DNA of 64,000 bases from Chryseobacterium arachidis (GTDB taxonomy: Bacteria; Bacteroidota; Bacteroidia; Flavobacteriales; Weeksellaceae). Every line of letters starts with the position of its first letter. Within the stretch, counting starts at the first letter, position 1. The stretch is taken from assembly GCF_900129245.1 (NCBI RefSeq), contig NZ_FQUT01000017.1:34852-98851 (forward strand), given 5' to 3'. A program made the translations under genes and the position numbers. Positions 35,001 to 42,969 of this stretch are shown here, piece by piece. The notes under the pieces are model-generated. The model did not search any database. It saw only the letters and a program-made list of their open reading frames with translations, and had not been told where the DNA came from.

Positions 35001-36511
35001 ACCAGATCGAGGCTTTTCTTTGCTTTGGCTTCTTTTTTATCAAAATAAAACTGTGGTTTTTCTATTTTTCCACGCAATTCAGAATCCATTAAAAGCCAGG
35101 AAATAATATGGTTCTGTTTATCATCAGCATACGTCCAGAGTTTATCGTCAACCACGCTTAAAGCAAGATTGGCAGGAACAGGTTTTCCGTTTTCATCGGT
35201 TGTTTCAATTTCTACAGCAACTTTCTCTCTTGGCAAATAATTCTGTTTTGAAGGTTTGATTTTCACTTTCATCTGTCGATCTTCATTCGTAAAAACAATA
35301 CGCTCAGCCAACGGAATTTCATTTTCAAATACGGTAAATCTACAAATTCCGACCGGCAGTTTATTTTCAGGAATCTCTATTAAATTCTCGCCATTTTTCA
35401 ATACAACCTGCTGATTATAAATTTCCTTACCTCTGAAATCTCCTTTAATGACAATACTTTTTTCTTCTTTAGCAATCAGTTTGAGTCGGATCTGGTTATT
35501 TTGCTTATCTGCATTAAAAACAATCCCTTCATTTTTAGCCACCGGAAGATTATACATCTTTGAAATATTTTCAGGTTTTATCACTCTAGCATAATAGATT
35601 TCCCCATTTTTAGGCATTAACAGAAAACTTCCCATTCCGAAATTGTACGCCGAAACTTCTTTTATTTTCTCATGATTTTGGTTGAAAATTTCTAATGTGG
35701 CATCCACAGGTTTTTCAAATTCATCTAAAATTTTAAAAGCTATATTCTGTTCAATTCCGTTGATGAAAGTTCCGCCTTCAGGCATAAATCTGATGTCCAA
35801 ATTGTTCAATACAATCGGAATATTTCTGGAAATAGATTCTGTAAAACCATCAAAATTCACTTTAATATTCAGCAAAGCATCAGAAGTTTTTAAAATATCC
35901 GGAAGCTTGAATTTCAGTTGATTTTTTCCTTCTTTATCGGTTATCAGCTTTCCTTCCGAAACCTTTTCCCCATTATGTATCACGGTAAAATCGGCTTCAT
36001 AAAAAGGAATCGGCAAATTGCTGAGGCTTCTCATCGAAAAATCTGCTATCACTTCATCTCCTGCTCCATAGCCTTTCTTTGGAAAATCCAGCTTCATCAA
36101 AATTCTTGGTGATACAATTTTTTGCAATGTAATTTCTTTTTCAAAAGCATTTTTTCCTTCTTCATTCTGCATCCAGCTTGTATAAGCTTTTATCTTGTAA
36201 ATTCCTCCTTTCATTTCATTGGAAAAATAAAAGTAGCCTTCCGCATGACCATTATTTACTTCATATTTTGCCTTATTGACAATACTTCCGCTTGGATCAA
36301 TCAGTTCAAAATTCACCACTTTACTCTCTTCCGCCGGAAGATTATTCTGGGCATTGATGACATAAATCTTGAAATCCATTGTTTCGCCGGGCTTGTAAAA
36401 AACATGACTTGTCTGGATATAGGTTTTCTCTTTCTGAAAATCTTCAGTCTGTGCGTTCAGAAATATGCCTGAAAACAAAAAAATAAATAGTAAATATACT
36501 TTGAAATTCAT
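32012..36511 (-). CDS. Alpha-2-macroglobulin-type protein with inserted TonB-plug domain
   Basis: 1499 residues with a signal peptide (residues 1-20). The N-terminal half has macroglobulin domains (TYIQTSHVFYKPGETMDFKIYV; KPSKQNYLPREKVAVEIET) and a carboxypeptidase-regulatory-like segment. A complete plug module follows at about 655-775: LQEVVITGALGMKKRDAL, VMIRGSRS, PLFVVDGVP, SITVLKDAAAAALYGSQGA and NGVILVTS. After it the A2M domain resumes (YWNPVVETDKNGRAKVEFY, about 838). The thioester motif is PYGCFEQL with C1043 and Q1046, inside a helical thioester domain (about 1030-1330), and a receptor-binding-like domain closes the protein. MG2 plus plug is a known Bacteroidota pairing; joining it to the thioester half is unusual. 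Likely periplasmic or surface. Three bases separate it from the barrel gene. Confidence 0.85.
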   Translation of the reverse strand: MNFKVYLLFIFLFSGIFLNAQTEDFQKEKTYIQTSHVFYKPGETMDFKIYVINAQNNLPAEESKVVNFELIDPSGSIVNKAKYEVNNGHAEGYFYFSNEMKGGIYKIKAYTSWMQNEEGKNAFEKEITLQKIVSPRILMKLDFPKKGYGAGDEVIADFSMRSLSNLPIPFYEADFTVIHNGEKVSEGKLITDKEGKNQLKFKLPDILKTSDALLNIKVNFDGFTESISRNIPIVLNNLDIRFMPEGGTFINGIEQNIAFKILDEFEKPVDATLEIFNQNHEKIKEVSAYNFGMGSFLLMPKNGEIYYARVIKPENISKMYNLPVAKNEGIVFNADKQNNQIRLKLIAKEEKSIVIKGDFRGKEIYNQQVVLKNGENLIEIPENKLPVGICRFTVFENEIPLAERIVFTNEDRQMKVKIKPSKQNYLPREKVAVEIETTDENGKPVPANLALSVVDDKLWTYADDKQNHIISWLLMDSELRGKIEKPQFYFDKKEAKAKKSLDLVMLTNGYRYFELTPDVMKNNTYKYLPEKRNPIYGIVEDENKKPVKAEVFLLEENYNGKSKIIKLLTGEDGLFYFTDLEYYTTYKVIAKSFRPKQKIDVRILAYKLHVNPLKPKGNNADVEEVIGEGKEKVDVQKVTQKIQTANKPVGRMSDTIKSKDLQEVVITGALGMKKRDALTSSVTLVKTEEILNPNISALAGKVAGIQISQASNQMNGNVMIRGSRSISNKSPLFVVDGVPVENFSTHINPQDINSITVLKDAAAAALYGSQGANGVILVTSTKQGNANIKFDITPKTYFAVKAIPRDSLTYYNSGRAFSYPAYESTNTSHRFDYRETIYWNPVVETDKNGRAKVEFYNSDANTTFRILTEGISGTGLLGRDETTYAAQSLISIDAKIPQYVTRTDQMTIPVVIKNNSSETKTMTMNVVVPNHVNLMQSDSLITLKPLESGRLWVRMRTDEIISSNIQFIVRSENFRETMILPFKVEEKGFPYNFSIINNKTEKIEVDVPEFIDRSLSASYYVFENSALQLFEDLERLKREPYGCFEQLSSTVYPNVFILDYLRSVKKINNETESLVIKNMKKGFQKMLSYKNKDGGFGYFNASESDASVSAFALLEFMDLKKYVDIDPKIITDLTAFILSKKKYNGIFEVRKSYEINSPYSEFAWSRNMYVLYALSKLGFKNELEDAYAISLKRALATKDSYQLALMANVSDNLNKNKEYEDIVSLLDKQFESQNINPDITFTGSRGVSAKAETLSLYMMALQKYTKLNEVKIRNIADVLIGYNGYYGFGSTQATSLALEVLSEFFSKNEKMYGTEKPKIKVNKAEILPGSNVASAFKVGKNEIMIDYPSQKGLPYKLEYQYYSLKAPKSKDIPLILETKLKSEVSKVGETNRMTVTVKNKINNPLPMVTAKIGIPAGLTLQNALLKDMLDKKQVSYFEIFNNYLVLYWEHFDANETKTINLDLKVEFAGEYTGKASSIYLYYMPEAQFWNEGINAKIQH

Positions 36512-36514
36512 ACG

Positions 36515-39283
36515 CTAAAATTTAAATGAAACCATACATCCATATGTTTTGTAGTTAGGAAGATTAAAAAAATCAAGCCCTCTTCCGTCCTCCAGATCAT
36601 AGAAATTCTGATTAGAATCTGCTCCTTTATTGGCCTGCCAAAGAAGAATATTGTTTACATAAAAAGTAAGAGCCAGAGATGTCTTAGTTTGATTAATCGG
36701 AATATTCGCTGATAAAGAAATGCTGTTAATCCTTACATAATCTGCTTTTTGAACATAATTTTCCGCAACACCTAAATATCCGTACCTTGTCCATCTGTTT
36801 TCCGAAACGTTTTGATTGGGATTATAAAAATCAACAGGAATCTGGTTTGTATTTCCATTAGAATTAACTCCCTGAAATACATAATTTTTAATATTTCTTT
36901 CATCTCCCGAAGTTTTGGAACGTCCGTAATAATCGAGCACAGCCTCAGTTCCGTTCCACAATTGCCCGCCTTTTTTCCATTCCCAATTAATATCTAAAGT
37001 CAATCTTTTAAAAGTGAAATTATGGTTAAATTTCATCACAAAATCAGGAGTGGGATCTGCAATAATCTTCAATCCACCAGCCTTTTTGGGATAGCCGAAT
37101 TCATCAATAATCAGTTCTCCTTTCCCATTTCTTTCAAAATAACTTCCCATCACAGCCCCTAAAACCTCACCCTGTGTTATTGTTTTATAAATATCATTAA
37201 ACCCTGAAAGCGGTAAATTATTAAATCCATTTGCAACCCGATCCACAACGTCTTTATATTTAAAAAATGAAAATTTTTGCGTGCTGAAAAAATTGTCCCC
37301 GATTCTGAAATTGTTATAGGAAAAATTAACCTCATAACCACGGTATGTATGATCGGCCAGATTCTTTAATTTAAGTTGACTGTTTTCATAGATCGGAAAA
37401 ATATCATTGAGGATCTTCCGGTTAAAATACTCTGCTTCCAGACTGATCCTATATCCTACATCCAGCTTAAATCCGTATTTCAATTCTCTCATATCTGTAT
37501 TGGAAAGCCCTTTGAATGTTTCCACTTCATGGATCGGAAAATACTGGTGTACATTTTCTGCCTTTAATAAAGTTGTGGCATACGAAGCATAAGATCTCGT
37601 GATTTCGGGCTCCGAACTTAATTTGGTAAATGCTCCCACCGCTTTCAGATTAAAACGGCGCCAATTGAAAACATTCTCAAACGTGATATAAGCATTCGCT
37701 TTGGGCAGCCAGTATTTATTTTTATCCGAAGTATTCGAAATATAGAATGAATTGCCGAGATTTATTCCTATATCCAGATCATTCCCACGAATTTCTGCGT
37801 TGTAATTAAAAAGATAATCCTGAGAGGTTCTCTGGTAGATGTATTTCCTTTGGTTTAAGCTGTTAAAAATCTCAGACCTTTTATCATTTAAAATAAAATT
37901 AAGCCCGAAAGTATTCCTGAAATCGTAGTTGCCGAATGCATAGTTTCCCGAAATATTAGAATTATATAATGAGTTATTCTGCACTCTTTCGTTCCATAAG
38001 CCATTCTCGAACCCGTAGGTGGAAGGCTTATACTGATCGAAGTTCCGGAAGGTGTCGCTCTCGTATGATTGATTTATATTTAATTTGAAATTGCCAAAAG
38101 TCTTCGCCGCATTGATACTGAATTGTCTCCTGTTGCTGAGAAAATTGTATTTATTTTCCTGATCAAAAAGAAACAGCGGATTATCTGCAAAACGGCTGTA
38201 ACTTCTCTGTAACCCATTTGACAAAAGCAGTTTCTGTGAATTTGAAAAAGAAACCGGAGTTAATAAAGAATTCTGATATACTCTGTTGAAAAACCCAATT
38301 CTATTGGCATTTGTCGCCTTATTTTCTTCATAATTAAACGCAAAACCCAAAGCAAAGCCGCTAAAATTGGCATTCAGCTTTGTTTTTAAAGAATTGATCA
38401 GATTAAACTGATCGGTAAAATACATCTGATCTTTTTGCTGGCCCAGATCCAATGACAAGCGGAACATTTCCAAGTACTCTTTTTTAATAAATGCATTAAT
38501 TTTCAGTTGATTATTAAACCCGACTGTCGTTTTAAAAAGATCATTATCATAAGCTTTCGCCGGAGAAACTCCGTTTGAAAGATGGATAAGTCTTCCGTTC
38601 TGATCAAACTCATAAGGCTGATGATCGAATCCCAATGTAGAAATTTCGGAACCAAAGCTGAACATCTCATCCGTTTCCGGACCTTTCCAAACCAAAGCAC
38701 CGTTTTCAGACCTTCCCTGTACAAATCTGTTTTGCATCTGAGGAATCGAATTTCTGGATTTAACATCAAAAGAACTCGTAAAAATACCATTGATAAATAG
38801 GCTTCGTTGATCAAGCTGTGTTAATTTATAAACCGTGTCATTCTTTTGTTTAATTTTTCTAATCTTGGTAATATAATTCACAGTATTTTTATAACCTAGT
38901 GCTCTGGATTTTTTAATACTGTACTGATCAACTTCTTTCTTAACGACCAGGCTATCATAAGCTTTACTGTAAATATTTTTTACCTGCTCGTTTTTCACCT
39001 GATTTCTGAGAATATCTTTCAGCTCCTTCAGATTATACGAATGTGTCACCAACTGATCTTTGCCGCTATTCCAAACCAGAGTATCGTAAGGCTTTGCTGC
39101 AATGATGGCAAGTCCTTCCTCGTCGGTCATTTCATAAACACCGCTGTTTTTATTGAAAATCTTCAAAAAATTCTGAGTTTTTCCTTTACGATCAAAGAAT
39201 TTTCCGGAGTAATAAAGCTGGGAATCCTGGGCAAAAAAGCAGTTAGCCGCCAACAGCGGAATTATCAAATAAATCTTCTTCAT
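36515..39283 (-). CDS. SusC-like outer-membrane barrel, apparently without plug
   Basis: 922 residues with a signal peptide (residues 1-19). Residues of about 25-75 resemble the carboxypeptidase-D-like first domain of SusC proteins (VYEMTDEEGLAIIAAKPYDTLVW). From about residue 180 the protein looks like a SusC barrel (IPQMQNRFVQGRSENG, many amphipathic strands, the typical end ADYVRINSISLSANIP ... CMVSFKF with a terminal Phe). Between them there is a basic linker and none of the plug signatures (no xEVVVxG, VDGV or YGSxGANGVI). It probably forms an outer-membrane channel that must be closed by another protein. The plug-bearing A2M gene follows after 3 bases. Confidence 0.75.
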   Translation of the reverse strand: MKKIYLIIPLLAANCFFAQDSQLYYSGKFFDRKGKTQNFLKIFNKNSGVYEMTDEEGLAIIAAKPYDTLVWNSGKDQLVTHSYNLKELKDILRNQVKNEQVKNIYSKAYDSLVVKKEVDQYSIKKSRALGYKNTVNYITKIRKIKQKNDTVYKLTQLDQRSLFINGIFTSSFDVKSRNSIPQMQNRFVQGRSENGALVWKGPETDEMFSFGSEISTLGFDHQPYEFDQNGRLIHLSNGVSPAKAYDNDLFKTTVGFNNQLKINAFIKKEYLEMFRLSLDLGQQKDQMYFTDQFNLINSLKTKLNANFSGFALGFAFNYEENKATNANRIGFFNRVYQNSLLTPVSFSNSQKLLLSNGLQRSYSRFADNPLFLFDQENKYNFLSNRRQFSINAAKTFGNFKLNINQSYESDTFRNFDQYKPSTYGFENGLWNERVQNNSLYNSNISGNYAFGNYDFRNTFGLNFILNDKRSEIFNSLNQRKYIYQRTSQDYLFNYNAEIRGNDLDIGINLGNSFYISNTSDKNKYWLPKANAYITFENVFNWRRFNLKAVGAFTKLSSEPEITRSYASYATTLLKAENVHQYFPIHEVETFKGLSNTDMRELKYGFKLDVGYRISLEAEYFNRKILNDIFPIYENSQLKLKNLADHTYRGYEVNFSYNNFRIGDNFFSTQKFSFFKYKDVVDRVANGFNNLPLSGFNDIYKTITQGEVLGAVMGSYFERNGKGELIIDEFGYPKKAGGLKIIADPTPDFVMKFNHNFTFKRLTLDINWEWKKGGQLWNGTEAVLDYYGRSKTSGDERNIKNYVFQGVNSNGNTNQIPVDFYNPNQNVSENRWTRYGYLGVAENYVQKADYVRINSISLSANIPINQTKTSLALTFYVNNILLWQANKGADSNQNFYDLEDGRGLDFFNLPNYKTYGCMVSFKF

Positions 39284-39380
39284 GTCTTGTGATGATTAAA
39301 AAAAGACTGAAAAAGAAACTTCCGAAGAAAGTTTCTTTTTTCAGATTGTATATTGATGGTATTAGTTTTGAAAATTGTAA

Positions 39381-40511
39381 TTATTTTTCAGGTAATTCCT
39401 GTTTCAGAAGCTTTTTCAGTTTTCTCTTTTCCTTTTTGGAAATATCTTTTGTTTCGACAACAATGGCTCCGTTTGCCGCTTTAGCTCCGAAAAGTGAAGT
39501 TGCTTTTTCATCTTTGAAAATACGCATCGATTCAATTTTTTTAGGATCAATTTTTCTTAAATGTTCCATGTTTGAAATTATTCCGTCAATCATAATCAAA
39601 GGATTCATATCAGATTTTAGGTAGTCTCTACAACTGATCGAGATATCTACTTTTCCTGAACCCATAGCTCCTGAAATTGAATTAATATCTATTCCTGAAG
39701 CAGCTCCACGAATGCGAATATTGTTAAAATTTTCTTTACTTCCAATTTTCTTTGCATATCCTGAATTCGCTACAATTGGTTTATCCGTACTCATGAAACC
39801 TTTATTATATGCTAAAATTTCCGGTTCTTTTGCCGACTGTTTCCAATCAAATCCGGCGGCAGGATAGGCTACTTCTGCGGTATCTGCAACGGCATTCAAC
39901 TCAGACAGAGTTTTTTTTGATGAAGAGGATGCTGCTAAGGCATTCACCATGGAAGCTTTTTCCTTTCTGATACCCATCGCAATTACTTCTTCAATATTTT
40001 TTCTTCTTAAAGTATCTATTTTACCTTCTGCAACAGGAGGCGCCGCATCTTCATGAGCCTGAGGAGCTGCCACATCATAAGAAGGCAGAGATGGCGCTAT
40101 ATACGCTTCCGAATATATTTTCGGAGCTATCGGTTCGTAGGCTATAATCCCCGGAGAAGGCGGTAATATTTCGTTCTGAATATTTACTTTTACCGTACTG
40201 TCAATTTTTTGGATATGCTCAGGAACAGCAATTTCAATATGTTTTTGAGAAACCACATTTTGTGCAATGACAGATTTTGTTACAGCCCCACTATCATTTT
40301 TATTTGTAAAGTAGAAAATTCCGGAGCCTATCAGTAAGCTTGCAGCAATTCCGTAAGGAAACCACATCGGAATGATTTTCTTTTTTTCCTGTTTTTTGTC
40401 TAATCTTTCCTCCACTTTAGCCCAAACTTTATCAAACCCAGGAAAAGTCGCAGGTTCTTCCAAAGTCTTAGAAGCCTCGTTGAACGTTTTATCTATATTA
40501 TTGTTTTCCAT
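39381..40511 (-). CDS. Anti-sigma-like membrane protein with SusC-plug-like C-terminus
   Basis: 376 residues. Residues 1-48 are cytoplasmic and helical (PGFDKVWAKVEERLDK). One TM helix lies at 50-68, then a long Pro/Ala-rich periplasmic linker (70-165). The C-terminal half imitates a SusC plug: IEEVIAMGIRKEKASM (173-188), NIRIRG (about 264), PLIMIDGII (about 304-312), IESMRIFKDEKATSLFGAKAANGAIVVET (about 327-355). The ECF sigma gene is 12 bases upstream. The arrangement is that of an anti-sigma factor, but the usual FecR domain is replaced by the plug mimic. Inference: it holds the sigma factor and senses the barrel or A2M protein through the plug-like part. Confidence 0.75.
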   Translation of the reverse strand: MENNNIDKTFNEASKTLEEPATFPGFDKVWAKVEERLDKKQEKKKIIPMWFPYGIAASLLIGSGIFYFTNKNDSGAVTKSVIAQNVVSQKHIEIAVPEHIQKIDSTVKVNIQNEILPPSPGIIAYEPIAPKIYSEAYIAPSLPSYDVAAPQAHEDAAPPVAEGKIDTLRRKNIEEVIAMGIRKEKASMVNALAASSSSKKTLSELNAVADTAEVAYPAAGFDWKQSAKEPEILAYNKGFMSTDKPIVANSGYAKKIGSKENFNNIRIRGAASGIDINSISGAMGSGKVDISISCRDYLKSDMNPLIMIDGIISNMEHLRKIDPKKIESMRIFKDEKATSLFGAKAANGAIVVETKDISKKEKRKLKKLLKQELPEK

Positions 40512-40523
40512 TGTTGTAAAAGT

Positions 40524-41042
40524 TTAAATGTTTTGATTTACCAAGAGCTCCTGAAGCTTTTTTCTGGCAAAATTGAGCTGAGATTTTGATGTTCCCTCAC
40601 TGATAGAAAGCATGGTTGCAATCTCTTTGTGAGGATATCCTTCAATGGCAAAAAGGTTGAAAATTGCCCTGCAGCCTTCGGGCAGGAAATTGAGAAGGCT
40701 TAAAATATCTTTTTCAAACGACACATTCTCCAGTGTAGAATCTGAAGAAACTACATGATTTTCCTCTAAAGAAATGTGCAACGCTTTAGTAGCTCTCAGT
40801 TTCTGTAAACATTCATTAACGGCAATCTTTTTTGCCCACCCTTCAAAAACATCAGGATTCTGAAGCTGGCTGATTTTAGTAAAAATCTTATAAAAACTGT
40901 CTGCCAACACTTCTTCAATATCTTCATCATTTTTCAGATAACGCTTACACACCGAATACAGCTTTCCTGCCATCTTTTCGTAGACCTTCCGCTGTGCATT
41001 GCGGTCGTTCCGTTGACATTCTAATAGTAACTCTCGTTCCAT
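40524..41042 (-). CDS. ECF RNA polymerase sigma factor
   Basis: 172 residues of the sigma-70 ECF class. Region 2 is seen in CQRNDRNAQRKVYEKMAGKLYSVCKRYLKNDEDIEEVLADSFYKIF and FEGWAKKIAVNECLQKLR. Region 4 is seen in LPEGCRAIFNLFAIEGYPHKEIATMLSISEGTSKSQLNFARKKL. It would direct RNA polymerase to its own operon and related surface genes. It is first in the four-gene minus-strand run down to 32012. Candidate promoter sequence lies in 41043-41110, but no textbook -7 box is present, as expected if it uses its own signal. Confidence 0.93.
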   Translation of the reverse strand: MERELLLECQRNDRNAQRKVYEKMAGKLYSVCKRYLKNDEDIEEVLADSFYKIFTKISQLQNPDVFEGWAKKIAVNECLQKLRATKALHISLEENHVVSSDSTLENVSFEKDILSLLNFLPEGCRAIFNLFAIEGYPHKEIATMLSISEGTSKSQLNFARKKLQELLVNQNI

Positions 41043-41219
41043 AATCAGGCTTTATATTGGTATAGATGCAGAAAGTTTCAAATAGGTTGGAAACATGATA
41101 AACTTTTTTTAAAAATAATTGAAAATGCCGAATGGAGCAAATGATTGGAAAAGTGAAAATGCATTAATTAAGAAAGCCAAATTGTATAAAATTGACTCAT
41201 ATTTTAATAAATGCCTGCA

Positions 41220-41330
41220 ACCCTAGCCCCGATTGCAGCATCTGTTTGAGCTCATTTCTTTTGGTTTCGGCGCGGCAGCTTCGCTGCCGCGCCGAAACCA
41301 AAAGAAATAGCGAGTGCGGAAAGCGGGAAA
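41220..41330 (+). ncRNA. Candidate structured element with a perfect 25-bp hairpin
   Basis: Arms at 41255-41279 and 41283-41307 are perfectly complementary over 25 bp with a 3-base loop and a GC-rich tip. The flanks CCCTAGCCCCGATTGCAGC (left) and GCGGAAAGCGGGAAAAAG (right) can pair further. CCCTAGCCCCGAT ... AGCGGGA is, as I recall, a recurring border of intergenic elements in Flavobacteriia, with a variable central hairpin. It may be a small RNA such as the Flavo-1 class or an interspersed palindromic element. Which one cannot be settled from one copy. Confidence 0.45.
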
Positions 41331-41424
41331 AAGCTTCAAATAAAATTTTCTCAACTTAAAATAATTTCCTTTTCATAAAAAACTCAATATTAGATTTAAC
41401 CTTTTCCTTTGTAACATATCTGTA

Positions 41425-41444
41425 ATATGAACGACTATTCATAT
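41425..41444. promoter_or_regulatory. Inverted repeat ahead of the peptidase gene
   Basis: ATATGAA-N6-TTCATAT, a perfect 7-bp inverted repeat ending 19 bases before the ATG at 41463. The position suits an operator or a 5' leader hairpin. Confidence 0.4.
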
Positions 41445-41462
41445 AAATAATCTTTTACAGTA

Positions 41463-42665
41463 ATGAAAAATACCAAAATTGCGTCATTACTTTTTGTTTT
41501 GTCTGCAGGAAGTATGATGTTTGCGCAGGATGACTTAATCAACAAGTTAAAAAGCAATCAGTCTCAAAATGCTAATTTCCAGTTTACCACACTGAAGGAT
41601 GTAGGAGCCACATCGGTAAAAAATCAGGGTTCTTCAGGAACTTGCTGGAGCTATTCCGGGAATTCTTTCCTGGAGTCTGAAATGCAGAGAATGGGTAAAA
41701 AACCAGTCGATCTGGCAGAAATTTTTACTGCAAGAAATTCTTATCACGACAAAGCCAAACTGTATGTCCTCAATAATGGAGCCATCAGCTGGGGCGACGG
41801 TGGAGAGCTGCACGATGTTATCAATATGTATAAAAAATACGGAGCAGTTCCTCAAGATGTTTACACGGGATTAAAATCCGGACAAACGTTAAACAATTTC
41901 AGTGAAATGCAGGGAAAACTAAAGCCGGTTTTGGATAGTTTGGTGCAGGCTGCTTCAAAAGGAAAACTGAGTGACAACTGGATGTCTTCCGTAGATGCAA
42001 TCCTGGATGAATATTTAGGAAAAGTTCCTTCAAACTTTACGTATGAAGGAAAAAATTATACTCCGCAGACTTTTGCCAAAGAAGTTGTAGGTATTAATCC
42101 TGATGATTATGTAGAGCTTTCTTCTTACAAAGATTATCCTTATTACCAAAAATTTGTAGTTCCGATTCCTGATAACTGGAGCCATGACACGGACTGGAAT
42201 GTTCCTATGAAAGATCTTACCGCGATTATTGATAATGCTGTAAATAAGGGCTATTCTATCGGTTGGGCAACAGACGTTTCTGAACCTTATTTCTCTTACA
42301 AAAACGGGGTTGCATATGTTCCGGATATGGATTTGGATCAAATTACCAAAGAAAATAAAGGTAATTTATTCACAGAGCCGAAAAAGGACAAAACCATTAC
42401 AGAAGATATGCGTCAGAAAGGATTAAACAACCTTTCTACTACCGATGACCACGGAATGCATATTGTAGGTCTGGCGAAAGATCAGTCTGGTAAAGAATAT
42501 TATATGGTGAAGAACTCTTGGGGTGTAACGAATGATTTTGAAGGTTACATTTATGTGACAAGACCTTATGTTGAGTATAAATCGACTGCTATCCTTGTTC
42601 ATAAAGATGCTCTTCCGAAAGCAATAAAAAAGCAGCTGAAACCAACTAAAAGTATTGGTATATAA
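41463..42665 (+). CDS. Secreted C1 (papain-like) cysteine peptidase, bleomycin-hydrolase type
   Basis: 400 residues with a signal peptide (residues 1-21). The catalytic set is in family order: C61 in KNQGSSGTCWSYSG with the upstream oxyanion Gln, H333 in DDHGMHIVG and N351 in VKNSWG. The large insert between Cys and His (about 270 residues) and the aminopeptidase-C-like spacing place it in the PepC/bleomycin hydrolase branch, here exported. It probably degrades peptides in the periplasm or outside. A strong terminator follows. It is divergent from the ECF/A2M operon, but no functional link is shown. Confidence 0.9.
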   Translation: MKNTKIASLLFVLSAGSMMFAQDDLINKLKSNQSQNANFQFTTLKDVGATSVKNQGSSGTCWSYSGNSFLESEMQRMGKKPVDLAEIFTARNSYHDKAKLYVLNNGAISWGDGGELHDVINMYKKYGAVPQDVYTGLKSGQTLNNFSEMQGKLKPVLDSLVQAASKGKLSDNWMSSVDAILDEYLGKVPSNFTYEGKNYTPQTFAKEVVGINPDDYVELSSYKDYPYYQKFVVPIPDNWSHDTDWNVPMKDLTAIIDNAVNKGYSIGWATDVSEPYFSYKNGVAYVPDMDLDQITKENKGNLFTEPKKDKTITEDMRQKGLNNLSTTDDHGMHIVGLAKDQSGKEYYMVKNSWGVTNDFEGYIYVTRPYVEYKSTAILVHKDALPKAIKKQLKPTKSIGI

Positions 42666-42711
42666 GAATCACTTTTTGCCTCTAAAGGCATTTAGATATT
42701 TAAATCTGTTA

Positions 42712-42752
42712 AAAAAGCCACTTTCTGAATTTTTAGAAAGTGGTTTTGTTTT
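42712..42752 (+). terminator. Terminator of the C1 peptidase gene
   Basis: CCACTTTCT pairs with AGAAAGTGG over a short loop; A runs before and T runs after. Confidence 0.9.
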
Positions 42753-42777
42753 TTGCATTGGTAATCAATTATAATAA

Positions 42778-42812
42778 AAAAACTGCCTCAAGACATCATC
42801 CTGACGCAGTTC
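42778..42812 (-). terminator. Terminator candidate of the Old Yellow Enzyme gene
   Basis: On the minus strand AACTGCGTCA pairs imperfectly with TGAGGCAGTT and a T run follows. It lies about 160 bases past the stop codon, a long trailer. Confidence 0.6.
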
Positions 42813-42969
42813 CGTTTAAAATAATTGATAGGTAAATTTAATATAAATATTGTGAACCGCCAATGTTTAATTTGTATGCTAGTGAATAGCGGAAACCAGC
42901 TTAGAAAAGTTGTAAAATAAAAACTGACTGCCTTACAAACGCATCATTTACAATTCACAATGTGTCTTT

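Larger units (their letters stand above)
41043..41462. other. Intergenic stretch with a 25-bp hairpin element
   Basis: 420 bases between the divergent ECF sigma and peptidase genes. It contains the putative sigma-operon promoter on the left, the conserved-looking hairpin element at about 41220-41330, and an inverted repeat ahead of the peptidase gene (41425-41444). No reading frame is convincing. Confidence 0.6.
42666..42969. other. Convergent intergenic stretch with two terminators
   Basis: 304 bases containing the terminator of the peptidase gene (42712-42752) and that of the Old Yellow Enzyme gene (42778-42812). I see no further gene. Confidence 0.7.
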
